Counted from the first letter of the stretch, positions 1 to 12,089 are shown. The stretch is DNA of 64,000 nucleotides from Atrichornis clamosus (GCA_013400975.1 WBMZ01004662.1:1-64000), one strand, 5' to 3'. Translations and numbers: made by a program. Notes: generated by a model from the letters alone, not told the origin.

Positions 1-17
1 TAATAATAGGAGGAAAG

Positions 18-265
18 GCTCTGCTCCCAGGGAACAAGGGACAGGATGAAGGGAAACGGCCTCGTTGTGCCAGGGGAGGGTCAGGTTGGAAACCACGAGG
101 AATTTCTCCATGGAAAGGGCGGTCAGGCATTGGAAGGGGCTGCCCAGGGAGGTTTGGAGTCCCCATCCCTGGAGGTGCCCAAGGAATTTCTGGACGTGGC
201 ACTCAGAGCTCTGGGCTGGGGACAAGGAGGGGATGGGGCAGAGCTTGGACTCGATCTTGGTGCCC
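18..265 (+). repeat. CR1 LINE 3' fragment (CR1-like subfamily A)
   Basis: A sense-strand fragment of the avian CR1 non-LTR retrotransposon. It shows the recurrent order seen in the copies near 51.7 and 61.6 kb: 'CAGGCATTGGAAGGGGCTGCC', then 'TCCCCATCCCTGGAGGTG', then 'GTGGCACTCAGAGCTCTGG', then 'CTTGGACTCGATCTTGG'. The terminal ATTCTATG-type repeats are missing, so the 3' end is lost or diverged. Open frames across it are fortuitous. Confidence 0.85.
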
Positions 266-2622
266 AAATCGGAACCCTTATGGCATCGGAAAGAGAGAGT
301 TGGGAATTTTAATTTTTATTTTATTAACTTATAATTTTAAAATTATTTCTTTTGTTCCAAAAAAAATTTATTTTATTTTACTTTTTTTTTTCAACAGAAG
401 CCACTGCTTTGCTGCAGCCTTTCCCTGGGAAAGCATCACCCTCACATCCCCATTTCTCCCTGAGACCGTGTAGGGCCATTAGGGCTTCCCCAAATTTTTC
501 CTTTCTTTCACCCTTTTCCTCTGTGGTGACATGAACCCAGCGCTCTGTCACCCCCTGATTTCCTCTGGAACATTTTGTATCCAACAATCCCCTGTGTTCC
601 CCATCCCAGGGGAATCTCCTGCGAACAGGAGGAGAAAACCCGAGCGCCCTCGGAGCCCGTCCCGAGCAGAGCCAGCTCCTGCCACCCAGATGAGTCCCTG
701 GAAGAACGCGCACATGGCACAGCTCCCTGAACATTTCAGGCAGGATATTGCCTGCTCCTGGATGCGGGAGCCTCTCTCCGCTGCAATAACATTCCCTATA
801 ATGAGCCGTGACTCCGCTCCGGGGAAAGCGGGAGCGCGGCCGAGACGGCTTGGCCGGAATGGGGAGGTGCTGGGGGGGCTCCTGGCTGTCTCCCTCCCTC
901 GCTGCCCAGGGGATGCTCTGCGCAGGGATTTGGGTTGGAAAAGCGAGGGATGCCTGGGGTATTGGGGGGGGTTTGCTCCCTGCCCTCCCCCTGGGGGTAA
1001 ATCCAGGCCGGGCAGCCGGGATGGCTCCGGGACCTGCAGCCGCTGTGCCAGGCGCCCTGTGCTCCTGGGCATCCAGCCCGGCCTCCTCCAGCCCATTCCC
1101 GGCTCCTGCCAGCCTGGACACTGCTCCTTCCTTTGCTGAGCTGCTCCTCTCCCTGCCAGGCTGCCCGGGACCCCACGGCTCCAGAGCCCTGCGTGGGCAC
1201 AGACTGTCCTGGAGGGATTTTTGCCTGGATACGGGATCGCTGCTTGGAGCTGCTTGGCTTGGCTTAGCCCATTCCAGGGAAAACTCCTCGGATTCATAGA
1301 GCCAGAGCCTGGGATGACATTGGGATGCCTTGTTGGCCGTGCAGCACCTCCAGGTTGTCTGTGTCCCGAGCCAAGAGGGGCTTCACTGCCAGAACAGCAG
1401 CTCTTGCCCTGCATCCATCCAGAGCGGCCGAATCCATCATTTTTCCATGGGATTTATGACAGCAAATAACACTTCTCCCCAGCGCAGGCCAGTCCCAATT
1501 CCCAGTGTGTTTTGTGTGGTTTCCATTCCTGGCTCTGGCTCTGTCCCACGCTGGACCCTGCCGGGGTTTGCTGCCACCCCAGCGTCTCGTTGTGGGTGGA
1601 CATTCCTGCCCTGGGTGCCTGTGGTGGTTTTTCCAGGGATAGCCTGGCTCCTGGCTGGCCAGGCCGAGGCAGGCTGGGCCCTCTCCAGCCTCCAGCGAAC
1701 AAGGAGCCGATTCAGGAGGAGATTTAGCGTGTGCTCCTGCCCCATCACACCTTCCCAGTCGGAGCCATAAACCCCTCCAGGGCCGACCCGCAGGGCCAGG
1801 AGCCGTTTTTGGGATGTGACTCTGGGCAGTGTCCCCTGCTCTCTCCTCCATCCAACACAAACCCCGCAGCCAGACCGGATCCATCTCCTGCTGTGTGTCC
1901 AGGTGGCTTCGTGCCAGTGTGGGGACAGCGCTGGGAGGGGTCGCGATTCACCCCAAACCCGAGATGGGCAGGAACTCTTTGGGAGGGGGATCCGAGCACG
2001 GACCCTGCGAGCTTGGATCGGGATCTGGCTGTCGGGATCCAGAAACAGAAGCGGAGTCCCCGCAGCCCCCAGGAGCTGTAAGAACCATTCAGAGCTGCCA
2101 ATTAACAGCTCCCCGAGCCCTCCCCTCCTCCCCGGCTCCTGCTCCCTGCCTTTAAACCGATGCCCATAATTACCCCTGGTTTACCCACCCGGCGGCACCT
2201 GAATGCTTTACAAGACAAACACCTAATCCCGCGTGGAAATTAGAGCCACATAATATCTCTTTTCATTATTTGCCGAGGTGTTGAGTCTGATTACAGCACA
2301 CGCTGTTTGCTTTGCAGCAGGGTAAAGCCCCTGTAATTTCTCCTCGAGTCAACATCGTTCCAGCCAGGAGGCTGAAAATCTACAGGCTACTGTGCAAACG
2401 AGCTTGCAAATATTAATCCACAGTAAATGGGATGGGAGGTGGAGGCGGGGAAGGGGGAGGAAAGTTATGCATATTCCCCCCCCCCGAGATTAATAAAGCC
2501 GAATTAAAAAAAAAAAAAGAAAAAAAGAGGGGGATGAGGGGTGTGACACACCCCTGCTGCCACCGTCTCTGCTCCCTGTGTCGTTTCCTGGGGGGGCTGC
2601 TGACGGGAGGGAAAACACCCCG
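266..2622. other. Unique non-coding DNA, GC-rich with a T-rich start
   Basis: The first 130 bases after the CR1 fragment are A/T-rich with T runs. From about 625 to 860 CpG dinucleotides are fairly frequent, but the stretch is too mixed to call a CpG island. A 288-codon minus-strand frame (548-1414) overlaps several other open frames and has no recognisable domain. An AT-rich island near 2.1-2.4 kb is listed separately. At about 2478-2525 a C run is followed by AATAAA and an A run. No gene is supported. Confidence 0.6.
2130..2430. promoter_or_regulatory. Candidate AT-rich regulatory island
   Basis: An AT-rich stretch stands out from the GC-rich flanks. It contains several TAAT-type homeodomain cores ('CATAATTACC', 'ACCTAATCCC', 'TATTAATCC') and octamer-like 'TTGCAAATATT'. 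It has no tandem repeats, no CR1 similarity and no long open frame. This is compositional evidence only; conservation is untested. Confidence 0.25.
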
Positions 2623-2682
2623 GTTCAGAAGATGCTGGAACGTCCTGAGGTGGAAGGGACCCACAGGGATCACCGAGTCCCG
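2623..2682 (-). repeat. Short CR1-like 3' terminal fragment
   Basis: The stretch 'GGAACGTCCTGAGGTGGAAG' followed by 'GGACCCACAGGGATCACCGAGTC' matches the reverse complement of the last bases of an older CR1 subfamily, whose sense 3' end ends in 'GACTCGATGATC...GGTCCCTTCCA'. The match fades after about 60 bases. Because it is short, other CR1-related families are possible. Confidence 0.55.
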
Positions 2683-4718
2683 GGACGGATCCTCCCTGGT
2701 CTCCCGGGAGCTGTGCAGGGTGACAGGGGTGGCTCGAGCTCGCCCTGTGGTCCCGGCATGTGGCACTGCCTGTCCTGCCCCGGCCTTCCCACGAGGAGAA
2801 AGTCACTAAACGGGGCTGGGACTCAGTTTCCCCACCCTTAAACAGGATAATTCCCAAGGGCAGTGTCCTGCATGGGTGAGAGGAGTGGGTGCTCGGTGGT
2901 GTCACTACAGAAGCTTCCACTACGGACGTGTGGAAGGCCTTTGCCAGGTGCTGTTTTCCCAGATCATGGAGGTGGCTGGAGGGATCTGCACTGCCCTGGG
3001 ATGAGCACAGACATTTATTCTTCATCGAGGCAGCATCGGTGGTTCCGGGTGAGACCCCTCTGCTGGGAGGGCTGGGAAAGCTCTCCTGTGATCCCCCCAA
3101 AATCCCCATTCCCATCTGCTGCGTGCTGAGGATCCCACCTCTGCAATGCCCTGCTCAGCATCCAGCCTACCCACGGTCCTGGGGGTGTTTCCCACATGGG
3201 AGACCCCTTGTTTCCCACCTTTTCAGACCCCCGGGAATGGGGACCCTGGGCTGGAGCCCCTCCTTACCCCCGTGGCTCCCTCCAAGCTCTGCCCTGACGG
3301 CGCAGCAACAGCAGCACCTTCACCACGGCTCTGCAATCCAGCTCTTGGGCTCTTCCCAGGAAAAACATCACCTTGGGCTGGGATGCAACAAGAGTGACGT
3401 TGTCTGGAAAGAAAGAAGGATTTGCTTTAACCTGTGTGGGTTTGCAGGCAAAGCACCCCGGCGGCTCCAGGCGAGACTGTTCCCTGGAGCCCGGCCAGGG
3501 ATGGGCCGGATCCTGCTCTGCATCCCGGCCCTCCAAACTCCTTCCCAGTGCTTCCAGGGCAGTTCGCCTTGGGTTTCCACCCAGGGAGCAGCGGGGGAGC
3601 CCAGCTCATCCCTCTGCTCAGGCTCAGAGCAGGATGGAGCCGAGTGGAAAACCCTTGCAGCATCCAGGCTCCCTCCATCCCGCCCCGGCGGTGGCACGGG
3701 AAGGGGGTGATGTTATTGAAATCCACGTCAGCCGGGTGTTAATGAAGGAAAGCCAGGCCTGGGTATTGCATCCCCCTTAAATCTTTGGGAAAATGTGCAG
3801 TGTGCTGCGGGAGGAGGGGAATTACTGCTCCCAGCGGGGCCCCGGGGTCACTCCCGGTGGCTCCAGGGCTGAGCCACGGTGCCCACGGACCCACACAGCT
3901 CCACAGCGCTCCAGAGGGATCCTGATTCCATTAAAACAGCCTCACTCAGGGAATGCAGGCTGGACGAGAGGCCCTGGGTGGATCCGTGTGCATCCCTGCA
4001 CGCTCCAGCTCCCGGGGACACCCGGGTGGGCACATCCCTGCTCCCACGTGGCCTCGTCCCTGCTCCCGGTGCCCACACCGAGGGATGGGGTCCATTCCCA
4101 GCCAGGACTCGGCCTCCTTGGAGCTGGAGAGGCAGGGAACTGTTTCTGCAGCGCTCAAGTTTTTCTTTCAGACTCCGAGCTGCCTTGCCAAGTGTTATAA
4201 AAATATATCAGTGTGAGCCAAAACATTTAGCACTCCACTTATTACTTTAAGGTTATAGGTTAAACAAATTCCTTCTCAGAATTTACTGTGTTCATTTTAG
4301 CTTCACAACACAGCCCTGCTAGTGGTAGATATATTTCACACTGTAATACCTCCCTTATGGATTGCAGGGGTGGGGGGAAAGGAGAAGAGGAAAGGAGCTT
4401 TCTAAATTTTTATGTGAACAAAAGCTACTATATAAACTAGCTGCAAACAAGTCCTCTGCAAGAGATAGTTTGTAAAACTTATTTTCCAGTAACCAATAAA
4501 ACCGGGAATGAAAGGTAAAGTTTGTTTTTACCTTGCCTAATAACGTCATTTTTTTTCTCTGGGTTTTGCCTTTTTGTTGGGGGTGGGTAATAAAGCCTAA
4601 AAAGCAAATAAAGATTCCAGTTCACACGTTGGGCAGGCAGGTGCAATTGTTGGTGTGGAAGTGCAGCTCTGTGAGCTGGGCTTAAACCCCTCTTGGGTGG
4701 TGCATGGATTCAGAAAAT
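2683..4718. other. Unique non-coding DNA
   Basis: GC-rich unique sequence with overlapping open frames in several registers (for example 2889-3710 on the plus strand) and no recognisable domain or exon structure. The last 500 bases turn AT-rich; see the island listed near 4.2 kb. No RNA gene is seen. Confidence 0.55.
4180..4345. promoter_or_regulatory. Candidate AT-rich regulatory island
   Basis: An AT-rich, non-repetitive block ('GTTATAAAAATATATCAG', 'TTATTACTTTAAGG', 'GTAGATATATTTCACAC') lies inside GC-rich DNA. It has no open frame and no repeat similarity. TATA-like words are present, but no adjacent gene supports a promoter call. Its status rests on composition alone. Confidence 0.2.
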
Positions 4719-4887
4719 GGGAATGGGTTGCCCAGAGGAGCTGTGGCTGCCCCATCCCTGGAAGTGTCCCAGGCCAGGTTGGACGGGGCTTGGAGCAGCC
4801 TGGGATAGTGGGAGGTGTCCCTGCCCATGGCAGGGGTGGGACTGGATGAGATTTAAGGTCCCTTGCAACCCAAACCACTCTGGGTCA
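4719..4887 (+). repeat. CR1 LINE 3' end
   Basis: Typical CR1 3' end in sense orientation: 'GGTTGCCCAGAGGAGCTGTG', 'CCTGGAAGTGTCCCAGGCC', 'TGGGATAGTGGGAGGTGTCC', then 'TTTAAGGTCCCTTGCAACCC'. It is truncated at the 5' side. The last bases before the unique spacer ('CACTCTGGGTCAC') replace the usual ATTCTATG repeats. It faces the next copy tail to tail. Confidence 0.9.
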
Positions 4888-4949
4888 CAGTTCCACCTAA
4901 CGATGTCATTTCCATCAGTGTCCCAGGGAAATGCTGGAAGCAGCTGCAG

Positions 4950-5285
4950 GATCACAGAATCCCAGAATGGTTTGGGTTGGAAGGGATCTTAAAGCCCATC
5001 CAGTGCCACCCCCTGCCGTGGGCAGGGACACCTCCCACTATCCCAGGCTGCTCCAAGCCCCGTCCAACCTGGCCTGGGACACTTCCAGGGATGGGGCAGC
5101 CACAGCTTCTCTGGGCACCCTGTGCCAGGGCCTTCCCATCCTCACAGGGAAGGATTCCTTCCCAATATCCCATCCAACCCTGCCCTCTGGCAGTTTAAAT
5201 CCATTTCCCCTTGTCCTGCCGCTATCTGTCCATACAAAAGCCCCTCTCCCTGTTTTTACAAACCCCTTTGGGGTGCTGGGAGGAT
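4950..5285 (-). repeat. CR1 LINE 3' portion, minus strand
   Basis: The stretch starts with the reverse complement of the CR1 3' terminus ('CACAGAATCCCAGAATGG') and runs backwards through 'CAGGGACACCTCCCACTATC', 'CTGGGACACTTCCAGGGATG', 'AAGGATTCCTTCCCAATATC' and a segment matching 'CCATTTCCCCTTGTCCTGCC'. It is one of the longer copies here, about 340 bases. It forms an inverted pair with the preceding CR1 copy across a spacer of about 60 bases. Confidence 0.9.
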
Positions 5286-6442
5286 TTGGACTTGCAGGAT
5301 GAAGGTGCTCCAAGCTGCTGCTCCGGTTTCTATGGAACAGACCTCAACAAAAGGGATACAAAAAAAAAAAACCCAACCCAGCCTTAGGTCCGGTTCACAT
5401 TTGGAGCTTGGATTTCAGCTCGGAGGGGAGAGGGAAGAGGGAAATCAGACATGGAGGTGTCGTGTATGTGAGCTCATAAAACGGGGCCAGCAGCTTGAAG
5501 ATGGAGGAGCTGAGGGACTGTTTAGAGGTTTCCATCACCTAAATGAGGAGGTGGAGGAAGTCTGGATGATAGTAACCCCATATTAAAAAATTCTGCCCTG
5601 TCAACAGGCGAGGAACTACAGGGTGGAAATCCGTCTGTGCCTGTTGAACTGTGAAACCAGATGTCTTAGAGCAATAACTGTCTCGGCAGGGCCAGCAGGG
5701 ACCGCAGGAACACGTTTGCCTACCATTAGGAAAAAAAAAAAATTAAAAAAAAAAAATCCCAGCCGTGGTTTCAATTAAAATGGCTCAACCCAAATATTGC
5801 TGCTATTAATGGGATGTCCAGCTGTGACAGCACCACGGAGTGTCCTTCCACCTTCAGCAACATCTGCAGAGTAATCCCAGCATCCGTGCAGGGGAGCCGA
5901 GGAGCTGAGAGGCAGCTCACAGCGTTCCTGGTGGCTCAGCCCGCAGGAGAGGAAAGCTGCAGGCATGGGAGAGGCTGCAGGCAGAGCCAGCCGTGCCTAG
6001 CTGGGATCCTTGGGCAGGTAAAATTGGGAACGTGGCACAAGAGCAAGCTTTGGGCACAGCAGAAACACGTCTGAGTTACTGCAAGAGGAAGAAACCACTT
6101 GGCTGTTTTTCCAGCAGCTGGAAGAAGCAGCACTTTGGTTCCCTGCAGCTTTTAAGCTGTGTTTAAAAACCCCAAACCCGATGCTAAGCTCCAGCGCCGG
6201 GATGGGACCTCGTAAAGCTGAGGTTTGCACAACAGGAGCTGTTCCCACCCTTTCAAGGAGCGTGGCCTTGCAGTGTGGAGGTTCCGGGAGATATTCCTTG
6301 TGCCCTGGATGAGGCCAGGTGTTCCTGTGCCCTGTGAGGGGAGGCAGGCTCGGGATGAGCATCCAGAGCTGTGGCTGGGGTGGTGGGAAGGAGCTGCCAG
6401 CAGTGCACGTGAGGGGCTGGCAGGGCTTGCTGAAAACGGTCG
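5286..6442. other. Unique non-coding DNA with A-rich runs
   Basis: Mixed composition. Runs of A occur at about 5349-5362 and 5730-5757. The stretch from 5580 to 5730 is non-repetitive and moderately AT-rich. Nothing resembling an exon, promoter or RNA gene is recognised. Confidence 0.5.
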
Positions 6443-6560
6443 CAGAATCATGGAACTATTTAGGCTGGAAAAGATCATCGAGTCCAACTGTTCCCCCACT
6501 AAACCCTGTCCCCAGGTGCCACATCTGCGTGGCTTTTAAACCCCCCCAGGGATGGTGACA
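6443..6560 (-). repeat. CR1 LINE 3' fragment, older subfamily
   Basis: The reverse complement of a different CR1 subfamily end: 'CAGAATCATGGAACTATTTA' and 'GGCTGGAAAAGATCATCGAG', then 'CCACTAAACCCTGTCCCCAG', a 'GCCACATCTGCGTGGCTTTT' segment and 'CCCAGGGATGGTGAC'. The 'ATCATCGAGTCCAAC' and 'CACTAAACC' words set it apart from the dominant 'TTTAAGGTCCCTTCCAACC' type. Confidence 0.8.
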
Positions 6561-9500
6561 AGAAAGTGCTGGATTTGCTGACTTTGCCACCTGATCCCTT
6601 CAGAACCCCCTCTCCCAAGGTCCTGTTCCTTAGAGATTCCTATAAAATAAGCAATGCCTTAGGAGCTAAAATCGCAGATCCAACGAGACTTGGAAGACAC
6701 ATGGAATAAAGCCCCAGGGAATGGAAAGGGATACTGAGAGGATGCAGAGAGAAGGCAAAGCAGGGGAAATGTGTGCCCTTGGACATTGGTATGGATCCTG
6801 TAAAAATCACCTTCTGTTGTGGGAGAAGGAGGCAGAAAAATGTGGATTTCCCTAGGAATGATTAAACCTGAAGAAGGAACTTGGAAGAGAAGTGTGTGCA
6901 TGGAAAAAATCCCTGATTCCGTGGAGAAATAAAAGGGGAGGAGGAAGGTGTGCAGGGAGGTGGGGAGCTTGAGCCATGTCCTCTTTGCATTCAGGTTCTC
7001 CTCTCCAAGAGAAAGGGAAGCATTGGGATGGTGCAGGAACAGGGATGGAACATGAGGATGCTTGAAAATTGCCCTTCAAGTGGCAGCTCCTCGGCTTTGC
7101 AACCCCCAAATGTGAAACACCGGCAAAAAGCCACCTCAGACATCCCCACTCCCGGGGAGACACTTCAGAGCCTTCCCAGAGCTGTCACGGAGCTTCCCTG
7201 GAGCCTTTCCAGAGGCTCTTGGAAGGCGCGAGTCGGCAGAATCCAAAGTCACAGCTTGGCAATTTCCTACGGTCGGCAGTTCTGGAAGTCACAAAAGAAA
7301 GGAAACAGCTGCAGGGCTGTGTTGCATTAGGAAGCTCACAGAGACATTAATTCGTGTTCAATTAGGTGTCAAATTGATCTTCCCGATTTCCCTGTGGCTG
7401 CGCGGGGTGGAGAGGGAGGGCCCTGGGCTGTCCCTGTGTTTCTCTGCACACTGGGTACCCACAGGACCTCTCCAGGGGCTCCTTTATCAAAATAACACTC
7501 ACTGGGGATGGATTCGAGCCTTAAATCCCGAAAATGGGGTGGATCTGAGAGTGGGCAGTGAGGGGTGGCCTTCCTCAGCCCGTGCTCGTCACCCGGGGGC
7601 CACTGGGGTGTCTGTTCTCAGAGCTGGATCAGCCTCTCCTGGGCAGGAATGGGCTTCAAATCCTCTTCTAAACCCACCTAGATCACTCCTGTCATCCTAA
7701 CAGCAGCAAAAGGCTTTTCCCAGCTTTTATTCCCACTCTCACGTCCCTCTGAACGTGTTTGTATCCTCGGCTAGGAGTTGTTCCTCGAGGCCTTGTGTCG
7801 TAACAGGGCCCCCTCATCTCTTTGCAGACAGGATTTATTTGGAATCATTGATTTCACCAGGAGGGCATTTTCCAGGGCCCACGGACATCACCTCAAACTT
7901 TCTGCTTGTGCTGGGGCTCCAAGCTGCACTAAAGCTGAGCTCTCTCAGCTCCCTGGGAATTCGGAAAGTGATTAAAAATTTGCAGAGCTCGCTCTTCCTT
8001 CAGTTTTTCCTCATGGAGACCTTACACAATTCTTTTCAGGACTGGGAGCCACTTCTCTAAGTGAACCTGGCAGGGTTTTGAGAACCAAAATCCCGCAGTT
8101 CCAAGCCTCAGACAAGAACTTCTCAGAGGGATTCGCTCCGCTCCTGCTCTCTGCAGTTAATATTCACCCTCCACTTCAGGATGGAGCTGTGGGTCAGCCA
8201 GTGGTGATCCCAGCGGGATCCCCGAGTTCCTCAGCCAGGAAGGCTGTTTGCAGATGGCTCAATCCACCCCTCATTTCACGGTTTTGTTTGGGACCCTGCC
8301 CCCGGGTTCCCATGAAGACACATTTCTGGGAGTTTCCCTGGGAGAACCAGCTCCAAGGGGAAGGTTTTCCTCCACCAGTGGCTTCTCCTGCTGCGTGTTC
8401 ACTGCCGTCCCTCAATTCCAACCAAACCCATCCATTCCAGCTCCTCTTTCAGACACAAAGCACAAACCCCTCCAACTTTTCCCCATCTAGCCCCGTGCCC
8501 TGGTGTCCCCCCAGCCTCCTGGAACACCCCTGGCTGTCTCACACCACGCTCAGCGCGGTGTGTGCTCGCCTTGGATGGCTTTGGTTTCGTTCTCCCCGGG
8601 ACAAGGAGCAGTGTAATGTCTGTCTGCTTTTCCTGCCTGTCTCGTTCCTCCGGACCACATGTTCTCCCTTCCCCGGCAGCTCGGTGTTTATGGATCTGCA
8701 GGAGGAGCTCTCTGCAGCAGCAGTGGCCACTTGGCCGGGCTCCAAGGGGACCCTGAGCCACTTCATTTGCAGCGAGAGCAGGGCCAGCCCGAGGGGAGCA
8801 ATTCCCCCGCTCAGACGCCTGCGCCGAGCTCTCATTTCTACCTCATTAACTTTACAGTTTGACAACTTCACAAGCCAGGGACTTCTGTCATGGTGGCTGC
8901 TGCACAGCCCAGTGGCAGACGCCCCCTCCCAGTCTGCAGGCTTACCTCATGCACTGGGGCAATGGGTTTTCCTGCAGCGGGGACGAGGTCCCAGCTCTGG
9001 GCTGGCAGGGCGGCCCCGGGGGTCGCAGCAGGGCCCCCTGGCTCCTGTCACAGCCCCTGCTCCTCCAGGTGAGCGCCTGGCCCTGGTTTTGCACACCCAG
9101 ACAAAGCAAGAGTCAGACTTAGGGCCAAGTTAGTTAAAATTAATTAGCTCTGTAAAAGCAGGAGAGGACGCAGTGCCCTCTCCCCGGTGCTCGGTGGGTC
9201 TCAGCACAGACGCTGAATTTAAAAGCTCTGTTTTCTTTTGCCGTGAAGAAAATGACTCCGAGGTTCCCGGGGAGAGGAGAAGGGTTGGAAACACAACTTT
9301 TACAGCCCGTCCTCTGTTTGTAAGGATGGTTTAACCTTTCAGAGTTTCCAAGGGCTGGTTGCACAAGCCCTGTCTGGGCTGGCTGGTGCCTCGTGCCCCG
9401 GCAGGTGAGTCAGGGATGGGCTGGAGGGAGGAGGAAGCGCAGTGGAACACAAACACCCGGAGCTGGAGAGCCTCAGGAGAAGCCCAGAAGCAACAGCTGG

Positions 9501-12089
9501 GAAAGGTTATAAATTCTCATGCTTCAGTGCTCTGCAAAGCTCTAATTAACAGGGGGAAGGACGACCCTTCCCTCTTGGACACGTGGCCCGTGGCTGCCCC
9601 CTCCATGTTCCTCTCCAGCTCTTCACCTGAGTCGCCCCTGAAGGCCAGGGAGACCCAACTTGATTAAATTCCTCGCTCAAAGCCCGGCGTGGGGATCCCT
9701 GCAGCTCCAACAGAAGCTGGTTTATTGAGGAGGCAGCCTGTGCATCCATCAGTGCCTGGGATTTCAGCTCCAAGCCCGGGCTGGTGGAGGCAGGAAATGA
9801 TCAGCTGTAGGTGACAGCTCCGAGCTTGGCCTTGTCCTCGGTGAGATTCCCACCACCAGGGCAGCCAGCCAACGATGCAATCTTGGCATGCTGACCTAGA
9901 TTGAGCTTTCAGAGCCTTTCAGCAGCTCAGGCTGATCCCACACCTCAAGGAAAAATGTAAAACCCAGGAGCTGAACCGGAAAAATGCCTCTCATGTGGTG
10001 CTCAGCAATGAAGACGCCTCTCCAGAAACCTCCCCACGTTCCTCTTCGACCCAAAGGCCATATCCCAGAGAAATGACATTGGGAACATGGACAGGACGTT
10101 TGTTTGGCTGCAGAGGGGCTGCTCCGTGGGATGGGAGCCAGTTCAGGGGGGGGAACATGGGGAGGTCACGGGAGGGACTGGAGAGGAAGGTGAGGAGGAG
10201 AAGGCTCTGGGTGTGGCACAGAGGAGCCTTTGTTTGGAACCACCAAAGATGTGCAGAAGAGGTTTCTTCCTGGTAGCAAGAGCAAATGACAGGGTAAGGT
10301 CCTTCCTCAAGCTGAGAGAGATGAGATTAGATAAGATCGTGGCCATGTAGGGCTGAACCTGCCCCCAGCACTGCCCAGAGGTGCAGAGCAGCTGTGGGAT
10401 TAATTCCTGCCTTTCCCAAACCTCTGCAGTGTGCAGGAGTCCTCTCCTCTCACAGGGGGAGCTTTGTCCCAGTTGAAGGTGTGATTCCCCTGGCCTTCCT
10501 GAGGGTCAGCATGGAGCAGAATCCATGGAACAGCACAATTCCACTCGGGAAGATTTAGAGGCAGGAGAAAACACGTGTGGCACAACGCCCTTCAGTTACA
10601 AAGTGCTTCTATTTTCCCTTTCCTCTAAAAGAAGATCAAAGAGGCGTTTGATGAAATTAAAACTTGGGGCCAGCTCTTTTGATGGCATAAATTGACTTCC
10701 CTCCAACTTAGCGCAGGTGAGAATCTGACTTTATCTATTTAAATAAAAGTGCTGCAGCACAAGAGGTTATAAACTTGTGGAACTCAGCGAGGCAAGGTTA
10801 TTGTTCCAGCAAATAGCTCCGAGCTGCCAAAATGGTTGGAGTGAGATGTGAATTGGGATAGAAAAGGTCATGGCTGGAGCAGAAACGGGAGTATCAAGCT
10901 GGATTAGTTCACCAGAAAGCCAACAAAGAGACGGGCTGCTTGGAAAAATGTGGTGAATCCCTCCAAGCCTTTGAAAGCAGCCCCTTCTCAGCCACACTTT
11001 GCTGCTGGGTGGGCAAAGGGTTGGGCACAAAATGCCCACAAGGTGAATTTCATGGAAATTCTTCGTCTTCCCTGAGCAAGAGCGGATCAGGCTCCTGATG
11101 AAAGCTCGTTATTCCCTTGTTGTTATTTACTGGGAGAGGGGGGCTGGAAGCAGCAATCCTTGACTTGGAGTTCACCCTTTGCAGGCTCCTGGTGTCTCCA
11201 CCCCAAAGGGCTGGTCTGGCTCAGCGCTGCAGCTGAGTTTGGGATCTCAGAAGATCCCATTTTGTGATCAATTATCAGGGATACGTGATAATTGATCAGA
11301 AATGTTCTGCTGCCAGCAGGCAGAGGTGATGCCCTTCCCCTTTAGATACAGCAGTGCAGCAGATCCCTGGTTTTTGGGTGCTTCACTGCTAGGCAGCTTG
11401 GGAATTCCCAAACTTGTGTGGTGGGGCTAAACTGCCCTGGAGTCAGGATTTGGGCTGGGGTCAGGCTTGGAGCTGCCAGGGAAGGCTGAGCCCCCCCAGC
11501 TTCCCTGCCCTGGTGCTGGGGCAGTGGTGCAGAAGCAGAATTAGCTCTGCCTGGGGCGCTGGGACCAGCACGAGGGGAGGGCACTGGTGCCACGTGGATC
11601 CAGCATCCCGGGATGGCCCGGCTGAGGAAGGGACCTGGAAAGGAGCCCTCACTTCCACCACACCGTGCCCTGTCCCTGCCTGGGGCCTGCCCCTCTCCCG
11701 CACTAAATCATCACCCAGCGGAGGCTCAGTCAAGCAGCAAATTAAACCTGGAGAAAGATGTTGGCAGCGGTTCCAAATTAATTGGGTCGCCCAGTCCTGC
11801 GCGGCTCCGTTGCGCCGGTGGTGGCATCCCGGTGTCCAGGGGACACCGCCACGCTCCAGTCCCAGGACAATCCACCTCCAGCAGCCCTCGCAGGTCCCTG
11901 GTGTGGAAGTGAAGCGGTTTGGACACTCCTTCCAGCCCCAGATTTTTCACATTTATTTCTATTCTCACGGGGAGCTTTTCCAGTTGGTGTCTGCCTTCAG
12001 TGTTCAGGGAAGGTTTTGTTGGCAGACTGCAGCCAGGACCAATTTTTTTGGGGAAAGGGGTCCCCCTGCACATGCAGCTTGTGCAGAAA
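6561..12089. other. Long unique non-coding stretch
   Basis: About 5.5 kb without a recognisable repeat. It holds the longest open frame of the window (8078-9133, plus strand, 351 codons). That frame is proline/serine-rich, overlaps open frames in other registers and matches no domain I know. A perfect hairpin near 11.28 kb is listed separately. A G-run cluster lies at about 10146-10175. Non-repetitive stretches at 7750-8000, 8640-8880 and 10620-10760 have lower GC. No gene or RNA is supported. Confidence 0.55.
11261..11302. other. Perfect 13-bp stem hairpin (inverted repeat)
   Basis: TGATCAATTATCA and its exact reverse complement TGATAATTGATCA are separated by the 8-base spacer GGGATACG. After one mismatched pair the arms extend by three more A/T pairs. 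The stem contains TGATCA and AATTA words. It could be a dimeric transcription-factor site, a cruciform, or a small RNA stem if transcribed; none of these is shown. Confidence 0.8.

Noticed and set aside
548..1414. 288-codon minus-strand open frame
   Set aside because: Other long frames on both strands overlap it; composition is Gly/Pro/Ser/Arg-rich as in random GC-rich DNA.
7505..7540. tRNA-like 'GGATTCGAGCC' word
   Set aside because: No cloverleaf can be drawn around it; no A-box at suitable spacing.
8078..9133. 351-codon plus-strand open frame, the longest in the window
   Set aside because: It is Pro/Ser-rich, overlaps other open frames, has no domain or repeat I recognise, and length alone is expected in GC-rich DNA.
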